The notes below the pieces were generated by a model. It saw only the letters and a list, made by a program, of their open reading frames with translations, was not told where the DNA came from and ran no database searches. From an uncultured Campylobacter sp. (lineage in GTDB: Bacteria; Campylobacterota; Campylobacteria; Campylobacterales; Campylobacteraceae): 64,000 nt of DNA. This document shows, in pieces, positions 52,531 to 60,764 of the stretch. Each line of letters starts with the position of its first letter. Position 1 is the first letter of the stretch. Where the stretch lies: assembly GCF_938002845.1 (NCBI RefSeq), contig NZ_CALKZP010000028.1:65591-129590 (forward strand), in the 5' to 3' direction. Both the position numbers and the translations under genes were made by a program.

Positions 52531-53826
52531 GTGGAAAAATTCTTTCATCTCGCCGCCGCGAAAACGTCGGTAAGGCAGGAGCTTATCGCAGGGCTTACTA
52601 CGTTTTTGGCGATGATTTACATCGTGCCGGTAAACGCTAACATTATGAGCATCGCAGGTATGCCGTTTGATGCGCTGGTTACGGCAACCGCGCTTATTAC
52701 GATAATCGCGACGCTATTTAACGGGCTCTTTGCAAATACCCCCGTTGCGCTTAGCGTCGGCATGGGGCTAAATGCGTATTTTACCTTTGCGTTGTGCGTG
52801 GATGCTAAGATGCCGTGGCAGAGTGCACTTGGCATCGTAGCGATAAGCGGGACGCTTTTTACCGTGCTTTCGTTTACCAATTTTCGCGTTTGGGTTATTA
52901 AATCTATCCCACTTGATCTGCGTCGCGCCATAAGCGCGGGTATCGGCGCTTTTATCTGCTTCATCGGACTTAAACAGATGGGCGTCATCGCGCCTAGTCA
53001 GGCGACGCTAGTAACTTTAGGAAATTTAAAAGATCTAAACGTTTTGCTTGGAATTTTAGGCTTAGCGGTCGTGCTGGTGCTTTTCGTGCTTAGAATCAAG
53101 GCGGCGTTTATCTTAAGCATTTTGATTACTTCGTGCGTTGCGTGGGTGGCTGGAATTTCGCCCGCACCGCATGGCATAGTAAGCGCGCCAAGCGGCATAA
53201 CGCCGATATTTGCTAAGCTAGATATCCCCGGAGCGCTAAAGCTCGCGTTCGTGCCTTTTATAATCACGTTTTTTATTACGCACTTATTCGACAGCATTGG
53301 CACGCTCACCGGCGTGGGAAACCGTGCGGGGCTTTTTGGAGAGAACAGCAAAGACGGCATGAAAAAACTATCTAGAAATTTAACCTCCGATGCGATAGGC
53401 AGCGTTGCAGGCGCCGTTATAGGAACGAGTACGGTTACTGCATTTGCCGAGAGCGCCAGCGGCGTGGAGGCGGGCGGTCGCACGGGACTTACCGCGGTAT
53501 TTTGCGCTATGTTTTTCGTGCTGACGCTGTTTATGCTGCCGCTATTTAAGGCGATCCCGGCAAATGCGATCTATCCGATCCTCGTAATGGTCGGGGTTTT
53601 AATGTTTAGCGAGCTTGGCAAGATCGATTATAGCGACGCGGGAATTCTAATCCCTGCGTTTTTTATAGTATTTTTGATGCCCTTTACCTACTCGATCACC
53701 AACGGCTTAAGCTTCGGCTTCATCGCATATATCGTAGTTAGACTCGCTCAGCGCAGGATAGGGGATTTAAATTTCGGCGTTTTGACGCTTGGCGCGATTA
53801 GCGTTTTAGTATTTTTAATGCATTAA
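52531..53826 (+). CDS. AzgA-type hypoxanthine/adenine/guanine permease
   Basis: A 431-residue inner-membrane transporter of the NCS2 AzgA-like branch, from a GTG start after AAAGGAGG. Signature segments are RQELIAGLTTFLAMIYIVPVN, GMGLNAYFTF, FFITHLFDSIGTLTGVGNRAG and the TSTVTAFAESASGVEAGGRTGLTAV motif. About 12 helices. It is 15 bp upstream of a phosphoribosyltransferase gene; together they would import and trap a purine base. Exact substrate is not readable. Confidence 0.92.
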   Translation: MEKFFHLAAAKTSVRQELIAGLTTFLAMIYIVPVNANIMSIAGMPFDALVTATALITIIATLFNGLFANTPVALSVGMGLNAYFTFALCVDAKMPWQSALGIVAISGTLFTVLSFTNFRVWVIKSIPLDLRRAISAGIGAFICFIGLKQMGVIAPSQATLVTLGNLKDLNVLLGILGLAVVLVLFVLRIKAAFILSILITSCVAWVAGISPAPHGIVSAPSGITPIFAKLDIPGALKLAFVPFIITFFITHLFDSIGTLTGVGNRAGLFGENSKDGMKKLSRNLTSDAIGSVAGAVIGTSTVTAFAESASGVEAGGRTGLTAVFCAMFFVLTLFMLPLFKAIPANAIYPILVMVGVLMFSELGKIDYSDAGILIPAFFIVFLMPFTYSITNGLSFGFIAYIVVRLAQRRIGDLNFGVLTLGAISVLVFLMH

Positions 53827-53841
53827 ATTTTAAGGAAAGAT

Positions 53842-54291
53842 ATGAGATTTTATAGTTTTGAAGAGATGGATCGCGACGCAAGAGTTATAGCAAAGCAGGT
53901 TAGGGACGAATTTATGCCCGATGCAATCGTGGCGATCGCTAGAGGCGGGCTTACATTTGGCCACGCGCTAGCCAACGCGCTTGATATGCGGACGATATTT
54001 TCGATAAATTCTATCCACTACGCGGACACCAAAAAGCTCGACACCATCGACGTTTTCAACGTGCCCGATCTGGAGCTTTATAAGCGCGTGCTGCTGGTGG
54101 ATGATATCATCGACAGCGGCGACAGCATGGTCGAGATCAAGCGCGTGCTGCTGGAGAAATTTCCGCAAATAGAGCTTAAAACGGCGGTGATTTTTTACAA
54201 ACCCAAGGCGCTCATCCAGCCCGATTTTAAAATTTCAAAGACGGATGAGTGGATAAATTTCTTTTGGGAAAATTATACGATAGAGGAATGA
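53842..54291 (+). CDS. Purine-type phosphoribosyltransferase
   Basis: A 149-residue type I phosphoribosyltransferase with the PRPP-binding motif VLLVDDIIDSGDS and the substrate loop VAIARGGLTFGHALANAL. The layout suits a xanthine-guanine or hypoxanthine enzyme (Gpt/Hpt-like) that converts imported bases to nucleotides. The AAGGAAAG site is good. The pairing with the AzgA-type permease supports purine salvage. Confidence 0.88.
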   Translation: MRFYSFEEMDRDARVIAKQVRDEFMPDAIVAIARGGLTFGHALANALDMRTIFSINSIHYADTKKLDTIDVFNVPDLELYKRVLLVDDIIDSGDSMVEIKRVLLEKFPQIELKTAVIFYKPKALIQPDFKISKTDEWINFFWENYTIEE

Positions 54292-54408
54292 AGCGGCGCG
54301 CGGTTAAATTTAGCGGCTAAATTTTAAATGATTCGGCGGCTTAAATTTTATAAATTTCGGCCGTAAAATTTAGGCTGTAAATTTAAAGCGCCCGCAGCGA
54401 GGTTGAGA

Positions 54409-55629
54409 GTGAAGAAGCTTTATCAAAACGAAATTTTCGTAATCTCCGTAATGTGCCTGTTTCAGGGCATATTTTTGCTTTATGCGATCTCAAATTTAAG
54501 CATCAGCTACTACGAGGCTGAAATTTTTTACGATAAAAAATCCCTCGTTTCGCTAATAGCAAATTTAAGCTGCGAAATTTTTGGGCGCAACGACTACGCC
54601 TTGCGCATACCGTTTATTTTGATCCACTTCGCAAACGCCGCGATGATCTATAAAATTTCAAAATTTATTCTAAAGCGCCGCTTCGATAGAGTGGTCGCTA
54701 CGGCGCTATTTATGGCGCTTCCTGCGTCGATGAGTAGCGCGATTTTACTAAATCCGGCGGGCATCATCGTTTTTTTCACGCTGCTGGCGATCTATTTTGC
54801 AAAGAGCGAATACAATATCGCGCTTTTCGTGCTTCTATCCGTTTGCGCCTTGATCGATCGAGCGTTTTTTATGCTCTACGTAGGCTTTGGAATTTGGGCG
54901 CTTTATACGCGCAAAAAGGAGCTTTTGCTACTTTGCATAGCGCTATTTAGCTTCAGCGTGATCTTTTACGACGTAAGCTCGGAGGGCAAGCCGAAGGGAT
55001 ATTTTTTAGACACCGTGGGCGTTTTTGCGGGCGCGTTTTCACCTCTCGTGTTTTTATTTTTCATCTATACGATCTATAGAATTTGGATCAAAGAGGAAAA
55101 GAGCCTGCTGTGGTTCATCGCCACGAGCGCGCTTTGTCTGACGATGCTTTTTTCGCTAAGACAGCGCGTGCCGCTTGAGATGATGCTGCCGTATTGCGTC
55201 ATCGCTACGCCTTTGATCATTCGGGTTTTGTTTAATTCATACCGTGTTAGATTGCCTAAATTTCGTACCTTTCACAAGATCGCCGTGGGTGTGACGCTGG
55301 TAAGCTTAGCGGTAAGCTATTTTGCAGTGATTTTTAGCGATGTGATGTATGAGGCGATGTTCGCAAACAAGCCGCAGCGGCATTTTATCTATAAATTTGA
55401 CATAGCTAGGCAGCTGGCAAGTGAGCTAAAAAATCGCGGAGTAAAAAGCGTAAGCTGCGAGGACGAGAGGCTCTGCCTGCGCCTGAAATTTTACGGACTG
55501 CCTAGCGGAAGCGGCGCTTTTATCTACGCGGATGAGCCGGAATATGTCTCGGATCATAAAAATTCGATACAAAATATAGATATTTACAAGCGAGGCGTGC
55601 GAATTGCAAAATTTTATGTTAAAATATAA
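54409..55629 (+). CDS. GT-C-like membrane glycosyltransferase family protein
   Basis: A ~406-residue polytopic protein. GTG 54409 with GCGAGG upstream is taken as the start; TTG 54403 is the alternative. About nine hydrophobic segments follow an N-terminal loop with YYEAE, the acidic site expected in PMT/ArnT-like GT-C enzymes, and EIFGRNDYALRIPFILIHFANA, the R-x-P pattern of that family. The C-terminal ~100 residues are soluble. A lipid-phosphate sugar donor is likely; acceptor unknown. It precedes a pseudopilin by 28 bp. Confidence 0.75.
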   Translation: MKKLYQNEIFVISVMCLFQGIFLLYAISNLSISYYEAEIFYDKKSLVSLIANLSCEIFGRNDYALRIPFILIHFANAAMIYKISKFILKRRFDRVVATALFMALPASMSSAILLNPAGIIVFFTLLAIYFAKSEYNIALFVLLSVCALIDRAFFMLYVGFGIWALYTRKKELLLLCIALFSFSVIFYDVSSEGKPKGYFLDTVGVFAGAFSPLVFLFFIYTIYRIWIKEEKSLLWFIATSALCLTMLFSLRQRVPLEMMLPYCVIATPLIIRVLFNSYRVRLPKFRTFHKIAVGVTLVSLAVSYFAVIFSDVMYEAMFANKPQRHFIYKFDIARQLASELKNRGVKSVSCEDERLCLRLKFYGLPSGSGAFIYADEPEYVSDHKNSIQNIDIYKRGVRIAKFYVKI

Positions 55630-55656
55630 ACAAAATTTTTATGAAAGGTAAAAATT

Positions 55657-56340
55657 ATGAAAAAAGCATTTACTATGATAGAGCTGATTTTCATCATCGT
55701 GGTGGTTGGAATTCTAGCGGCGGTGGCGGTGCCTCAAATCAATCGAAATAGCCTTGTGGAGGCGGCAGATCAAGTAGCTGCTCATATTCGCTATACTCAG
55801 CAGCTGGCTATGAATGATAACAAATTCGATCCTGACGATCCTAATTGGTTTAAGAGATTTTGGAGGATTCAATTTACCGATCAAGGAGCACCGGGCTCTG
55901 CAGCAGGATGGCGATATAATATATATTGGGATAACGGAGCTTTCCCGGGTTCAAACGGACAACCAAATAGCCTAAATTCTATGGCAGCTGATCCGCAGAA
56001 TCCTAACAAACTGCTTACTTCGGGCTTTGCTAGGCAACCTGCCAATACTGATGGTGCAAGAATGAATCAAAAGCTAAATTTAGGAGCAACATATAATATA
56101 AGAAATATACAATTTACTAATTGCGGTAATGGAAACAATCACACCATCTCCTTTGATTCTTATGGTCGCCCAATGGGGCAGTTAGCGAACTCTAATGTGC
56201 CATATGATAGGCTTTTTGTGGGCCAGTGCGTTATTACGCTTACCAATGATGCGAAAGAGACCGCTAGTATTACTATCGAGCCGGAGACCGGATACGTAAG
56301 ATACACGCTAAATTCTAATACCGGCACAGCCGCGCAATAG
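55657..56340 (+). CDS. Type II secretion/type IV-pilus-like pseudopilin
   Basis: A 227-residue prepilin-like protein. The leader MKKA is followed by FTMIELIFIIVVVGILAAVAVP, a class III signal with Glu5 of the mature protein conserved; the residue before the cut is Ala instead of Gly, common in Campylobacter. The remainder is a globular Asn-rich domain ending in VRYTLNSNTGTAAQ. Pseudopilins in this group serve natural transformation and type II-like secretion. No assembly ATPase or peptidase is in the window. Confidence 0.88.
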   Translation: MKKAFTMIELIFIIVVVGILAAVAVPQINRNSLVEAADQVAAHIRYTQQLAMNDNKFDPDDPNWFKRFWRIQFTDQGAPGSAAGWRYNIYWDNGAFPGSNGQPNSLNSMAADPQNPNKLLTSGFARQPANTDGARMNQKLNLGATYNIRNIQFTNCGNGNNHTISFDSYGRPMGQLANSNVPYDRLFVGQCVITLTNDAKETASITIEPETGYVRYTLNSNTGTAAQ

Positions 56341-56383
56341 GACTAATAAAATTTTTACTCAAATTTAAGTAAGCGCAAGGAGA

Positions 56384-58384
56384 ATGATGAAAAAATATAT
56401 AATGACGCCGATTTATTACGTAAACGACGTCCCGCACATCGGTCACGCATACACGACGATTATTGCCGATACGATGGCTAGATTTTACCGCCTGCAAGGA
56501 CACGAGGTCTTTTTTAAAACGGGCACCGACGAGCACGGCCAAAAGATCGAAGAGGCCGCAGCCAAGCACGGCAAAAGCCCGAAGCAGTACGCAGACGGCG
56601 TGAGCGCTAAATTTAAAGACCTGTGGGACGAGTTTGACATCAGCTACGATATGTTTTCGCGCACTACCGATGCCGCGCACGAGGCGGCGGTGCAAAACGT
56701 ATTTCGCAAGATGTATGAAAAGGGCGACATTTATAAGGGCGAATATGAGGGCAACTACTGCGTAAGCTGCGAGAGTTTTTTTCCTTCCAATCAGCTAATC
56801 GACGGCGAGTATTGCCCGGACTGCGGCAAAAAGACTAAAATTTTAAAAGAGGAGAGCTATTTTTTCAGACTTAGCGCCTACGCAGAGCGGCTTTTGAAAT
56901 GGTATGAGGACGAAAAATGCATCCTTCCCCTAGGCAAAAAAAATGAGGTCGTAAGCTTCGTAAAAGGCGGTCTGAAGGATCTTTCGATCACGCGAACGGG
57001 CTTTGATTGGGGCGTTAAAATTCCGCCCGAGCTAAACGATCCAAAGCATGTGATTTACGTCTGGCTGGACGCGCTGATGGATTATCTCAGCTCGCTCGGA
57101 TTTTGCGCGGGCGGCGAGCGGATGGAGTATTGGAGCGACGCGCTGCACATCGTGGGCAAGGACATTTTGCGCTTTCACGCCGTCTATTGGCCTGCGTTTT
57201 TGATGAGCCTGGGGCTAAATATGCCGCGCAGCGTCGCAGCTCACGGCTGGTGGACGCGAGACGGCAAAAAGATGAGCAAAAGCCTAGGCAACGTCGTGGA
57301 TCCGCGCGAGGTCGCAAACGCCTACGGGCTGGAGCAGTTTAGGTATTTCTTGCTGCGCGAGGTGCCGTTCGGCCAAGACGGCGATTTTTCGCAAAAAGCG
57401 ATTATCAACCGCGTAAATTCCGAGCTTGCCAACGAGCTTGGAAATCTGCTCAGCCGTATCGTCGGCATGAGCGCGAAATATTCGGACTACATCATAAATT
57501 CCAAAGACGTTATGAAATTTTTCACCGCCGAGATCGAGGAAGCGAACTCCTATCTGAGCGCCGCACTTAACGCGCTTGAGGAGGTCGCTACCAATAGATA
57601 TTTGGAGGAGCTTTGGAGGGCGCTTGCTCTTGCGAACGCTTCGATTGCGAAATACGAGCCGTGGAATTTGATGAAAAACGGCGAACAGGCTAAGGCGCTA
57701 GCTCTCGTCGCATTGGTCACAAATATTCTGGCTAAAGTTGCCGTGCTGCTAAGCCCCGCGATGCCGAAGACGGCGGCACGTATCGCAGACACGCTCGGCT
57801 TTGAAATATCCACTCCGCTTTATGAGAAGCTAGTGCTTCGCGGCGAAATTTTAGATTTTAAGGCTAAGCCGTGCGAGCCGCTTTTTACCAAGATCGATCA
57901 CGAGCTAATGCCGAAGGCGGACTACGACAGGTTGGATGGCGCTGCAAATTCTGCAAGCTGTTCGGGTACAGACGTCGCGGTAAAAGGCGCGCCAAATTTA
58001 AATGCAAACGCTTCCTGCTCGGGCGCTACGGCGCAAGAAGCCAAAGGCGCGGCATCTGAAACTCAAATCAAAATCGACGATTTTAAAAAATGCGTTATAA
58101 AAGTCGGTACGGTTTTGGAGTGCGAAAACATTGAGGGCAGCGAGAAGCTACTGCGATTTATGATCGATTTGGGCGAGGAGAGGCCGCGCCAAATCATCAG
58201 CGGTATCGCGAAATTTTACGATCCTGCCGCGCTCATCGGCAAGCAGATCTGCGTGCTGGCAAATTTAAAACCCGCTAAAATTTTTAAACATAGCAGCGAG
58301 GGTATGATTTTAAGCGCCGAGGACGGCAGCCTTACGCTGCTTAGCACTCTCGCGCCCGTAAAAAACGGCGCGATCGTAGGTTAG
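56384..58384 (+). CDS. metG: Methionyl-tRNA synthetase
   Basis: Class I synthetase of 666 residues. HIGH is PHIGHAYT, the zinc knuckle is CVSCESFF ... CPDCGKK, and KMSKS is KKMSKSLGN. The anticodon domain and a C-terminal EMAP-like tRNA-binding domain (KCVIKVGTVLECENIEGSEKL) are present. The linker between them is extended and low-complexity, with a twice-used SCSG element and NLNANASCSG, like the tails on DnaB and MscS. ATG 56384 and 56387 are adjacent; AAGGAG precedes both. Confidence 0.97.
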   Translation: MMKKYIMTPIYYVNDVPHIGHAYTTIIADTMARFYRLQGHEVFFKTGTDEHGQKIEEAAAKHGKSPKQYADGVSAKFKDLWDEFDISYDMFSRTTDAAHEAAVQNVFRKMYEKGDIYKGEYEGNYCVSCESFFPSNQLIDGEYCPDCGKKTKILKEESYFFRLSAYAERLLKWYEDEKCILPLGKKNEVVSFVKGGLKDLSITRTGFDWGVKIPPELNDPKHVIYVWLDALMDYLSSLGFCAGGERMEYWSDALHIVGKDILRFHAVYWPAFLMSLGLNMPRSVAAHGWWTRDGKKMSKSLGNVVDPREVANAYGLEQFRYFLLREVPFGQDGDFSQKAIINRVNSELANELGNLLSRIVGMSAKYSDYIINSKDVMKFFTAEIEEANSYLSAALNALEEVATNRYLEELWRALALANASIAKYEPWNLMKNGEQAKALALVALVTNILAKVAVLLSPAMPKTAARIADTLGFEISTPLYEKLVLRGEILDFKAKPCEPLFTKIDHELMPKADYDRLDGAANSASCSGTDVAVKGAPNLNANASCSGATAQEAKGAASETQIKIDDFKKCVIKVGTVLECENIEGSEKLLRFMIDLGEERPRQIISGIAKFYDPAALIGKQICVLANLKPAKIFKHSSEGMILSAEDGSLTLLSTLAPVKNGAIVG

Positions 58385-58386
58385 CG

Positions 58387-59217
58387 ATGAGGGCTCTAGC
58401 GCGCAAGGCTTCGAAGCTCGCTATCTACGGCGCGGCTGGGCTCTGCGCGCAAAAAAGCGCCGCTTCGGATAAAATTTTAAAGCTTTGCCGCAACTCCTCC
58501 CTTGCCGCAAAGATCGGTGCGGGCGGACTTGTATGCGCGACACCATTGGCGCTGAAGCTCGGTGTGGGAGTTGCTTTAAAATTTGCAGCGCGTAAAATTT
58601 TAACATTCGGAATTTGCGAACTGTCGAAGTTCGTCGCTTTAAAATGTGCAAAGCTCGGCGCGCGCGCGGTTGTGCGCTCATTTTTTCGCACCGATAAATT
58701 TACGGATGAGCGCACGAAAAAGCGCGCAAGCGCGGATAACGAAAATTTTAATGCAGGCGTTACGCCGCACAGAAAGCACACGGCGAGCGTTTCTAGCGCG
58801 AGCATTAAAAAGGACGCCTCACTTTCCAAAAGCATCTCTGCTAAAAAAAATTCAGCGACAAAAACCGTGCCCGCAAAAAGATCTCCGCTCGCTAAAAAAC
58901 CCGCATCTGTCGCAAAACCTGCATCGACCACTAAAAGTATCGCGCCCGCCGCAGCTTCCGTATCTGTCGCAAAATCAGCGTCCGTAAAAAGCACCGCGCA
59001 AAATAAAATTTCCGCAGCTAGCGTAAAATCGGCAGCGGCTAAAAATGCCTCTCGGAGCGCAAAATCTCGCCGTATCGCAAAAAATACTGCTACGCCTGTC
59101 GTAATCGCCGCAAAAGACGCTGCCGCGTCCGGCGCAACCTTCGCATCTACCACAAAGCATCCGCGCCGCGCCGCAAAGAGCGCGTCCGCCAAAAGCTCCG
59201 CCGTAGGGAAGTCGTAA
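58387..59217 (+). CDS. Membrane-anchored, histone H1-like Lys/Ala/Ser-rich protein
   Basis: Two bases after metG. Residues 1-95 include hydrophobic Ala/Gly-rich segments (LAAKIGAGGLVCATPLALKLGVGVALKFAA) that may insert into the membrane. The remaining ~180 residues are Lys/Ala/Ser/Thr-rich with AKS-type repeats (SVAKSASVKSTAQ, SVKSAAAKNASRSAKSRR) resembling H1-like or basic tails. No enzyme motif is visible. It could bind DNA, RNA or anionic envelope material. It shares one base with the next gene (TAATG), so translation is coupled. The reverse strand has a long open frame here, an artefact of the Ala-rich codons. Confidence 0.7.
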   Translation: MRALARKASKLAIYGAAGLCAQKSAASDKILKLCRNSSLAAKIGAGGLVCATPLALKLGVGVALKFAARKILTFGICELSKFVALKCAKLGARAVVRSFFRTDKFTDERTKKRASADNENFNAGVTPHRKHTASVSSASIKKDASLSKSISAKKNSATKTVPAKRSPLAKKPASVAKPASTTKSIAPAAASVSVAKSASVKSTAQNKISAASVKSAAAKNASRSAKSRRIAKNTATPVVIAAKDAAASGATFASTTKHPRRAAKSASAKSSAVGKS

Positions 59218-60203
59218 TGGTAAATTTATTAAATTTAACCCGCATCGTAAACGGAACGATGCTAAATAATCCTGCGATCTCCGCTGTCGAGAGCTTTGCG
59301 ATCGAACCCGCAAAGGTCGCGAAAAAGGGCGCTTTCATCGCACTCGGCGCAAACGAGCGCGACGTGCGCACCGCGATCGATAACGGCGCGTATGCGATCA
59401 TTTTCGATAACAATTTCAAGCCGCTTAACGACGAGATCGCCTTTATAAAGGTCGAAAATTTATGCTCGGCGCTCGTGCGACTGATAAAATTTTTGGGCGA
59501 GACGTGGCGGCACGGCTTCGTGCTGATAAACGAGGTGCAAAGCGAGATCTTGCGATACACGAGCGTGCCGAAAAATTTGATGTTTGCGCCGCGCAGCAAG
59601 GGTGAACTTTTTATCAGCCTGATGAATGCCAAAGAGAAAAATACCTACTTCACCACCGACGCCGATCTTTTGCAAAGCCTCGGAATATCGCCAGTCACGA
59701 TTCCCGCGAGTGATGATTTTAGGCTGCTTTACGGCGGCTCGATATTTTACAGCAGCTTCGTTTTCGGCGGGCTTTATTATTCAAGCTTAATCTTTCCGCA
59801 GCTGTTTTTACCCGAGCTATGCGGCGTGATCGAGTATCTCTCGCGCAAAAACATACCCTTTAAATTTCAAAGCTTAAGCGCATTCGGCCATTTCGAGCCC
59901 ATTTTTGTGGATCGATTTTTTAACGTTAGCTCGCTTGGCGGAAGCTACCGCGCCTTTATCGCCGAGAGCGATCCTGAGCTTTTTGCGCGCGAGGCGGATT
60001 TTTTGCGGGCGAAATTCCGCGAAAAAATTATCGTCTGCGCTAGCTGGGAGGACCGATTGGACGGCGTTAAGATCGACTTTCGCTTCAATAAGCTAAGCGC
60101 GCTAAAGAGCCTTCCGGAGTTTCACTACGCGCTGGTTTTTGCAGAAAAGAGCGCGATCTTGCAGCTTCTAAATCAAAAACCGCAAGAAAGAAATCTATTT
60201 TAG
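59217..60203 (+). CDS. MurF-N-domain-like protein
   Basis: A 328-residue cytoplasmic protein. Its first ~75 residues (GTMLNNPAISAVESFAIEPAKVAKKGAFIALG ... DNGAYAIIFDN) match the N-terminal domain of Mur ligases such as MurF and MurE (substrate-binding fold), with the familiar pattern of a displayed-as-large-or-small start and IDNGAYAII. The ATP-grasp-like or P-loop central domain GTNGKT is absent. The rest is of unknown fold. It may be an adaptor or regulator of muropeptide ligation; that is inference. A ribosome site is lacking because of the one-base overlap with the previous gene. Confidence 0.62.
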   Translation: MVNLLNLTRIVNGTMLNNPAISAVESFAIEPAKVAKKGAFIALGANERDVRTAIDNGAYAIIFDNNFKPLNDEIAFIKVENLCSALVRLIKFLGETWRHGFVLINEVQSEILRYTSVPKNLMFAPRSKGELFISLMNAKEKNTYFTTDADLLQSLGISPVTIPASDDFRLLYGGSIFYSSFVFGGLYYSSLIFPQLFLPELCGVIEYLSRKNIPFKFQSLSAFGHFEPIFVDRFFNVSSLGGSYRAFIAESDPELFAREADFLRAKFREKIIVCASWEDRLDGVKIDFRFNKLSALKSLPEFHYALVFAEKSAILQLLNQKPQERNLF

Positions 60204-60219
60204 CCTCAAGGAGATCGGT

Positions 60220-60720
60220 ATGAAAAGACGAAATTTTATTAAATTTGGCGCAGTAGCGGCTATTGCGCCGATAGTATCAAGCGCTAAAACCACGCACGAG
60301 GATAAAATAGAGCAGAATAAAGCCGCTATGAAGCGCTTTGAGACGGCGATAAATACCGCGGACGAAGCGCTTTTAAACGAGCTTGTGGATCCCGAAGCGC
60401 CGTTTGTCACGCCCGCATCGAAAGATCCGCTTTACGGCGGCAGCGGCTACAATGCGATCATAAAAATGATGCGTGCAAGCTTCCCTGATGTGCAGTGGGC
60501 GATGCAGGACATGGTCGCGGACGAGAGATGCGCGGCGGTGTATTGGCTTTGCAGCGGCACTCACAAGCATGATTTTATGGGCATCGCGCCTACGGGGCGA
60601 AAATTTAGCGCGCGGGTGATGAATTTTTATTACTTTAACGAGCGCGGCAAGATCGTAAACGATGTCGCAGCCGAGGGGATGATCGCCATACTGCGCGCCA
60701 TCGGTACATGCGATAAATAA
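60220..60720 (+). CDS. Tat-exported SnoaL/NTF2-fold protein
   Basis: A 166-residue protein with a twin-arginine leader (MKRRNFIKFGAVAAIAPIVSSA: RR at residues 3-4, then FIK), so it is folded in the cytoplasm and sent to the periplasm by Tat. The domain is SnoaL-like (KRFETAINTADEALLNELVDPEAPFVTP ... YWLCSGTHKHDFMGIAPTGRKF), a small cone-shaped fold used for cyclases and ligand binding. The substrate is unknown. AAGGAG precedes the start, 16 bp after the previous gene. Confidence 0.83.
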   Translation: MKRRNFIKFGAVAAIAPIVSSAKTTHEDKIEQNKAAMKRFETAINTADEALLNELVDPEAPFVTPASKDPLYGGSGYNAIIKMMRASFPDVQWAMQDMVADERCAAVYWLCSGTHKHDFMGIAPTGRKFSARVMNFYYFNERGKIVNDVAAEGMIAILRAIGTCDK

Positions 60721-60764
60721 TATGGCGAGAGCTCATTATGGGATTATTGAATTGAAAGAGGGCG

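Noticed and set aside
58425..59192. 255-codon reverse-strand frame over the H1-like gene
   Set aside because: Ala/Phe-rich shadow of the Lys/Ala/Ser-rich plus-strand protein, which has coupled start and neighbours.
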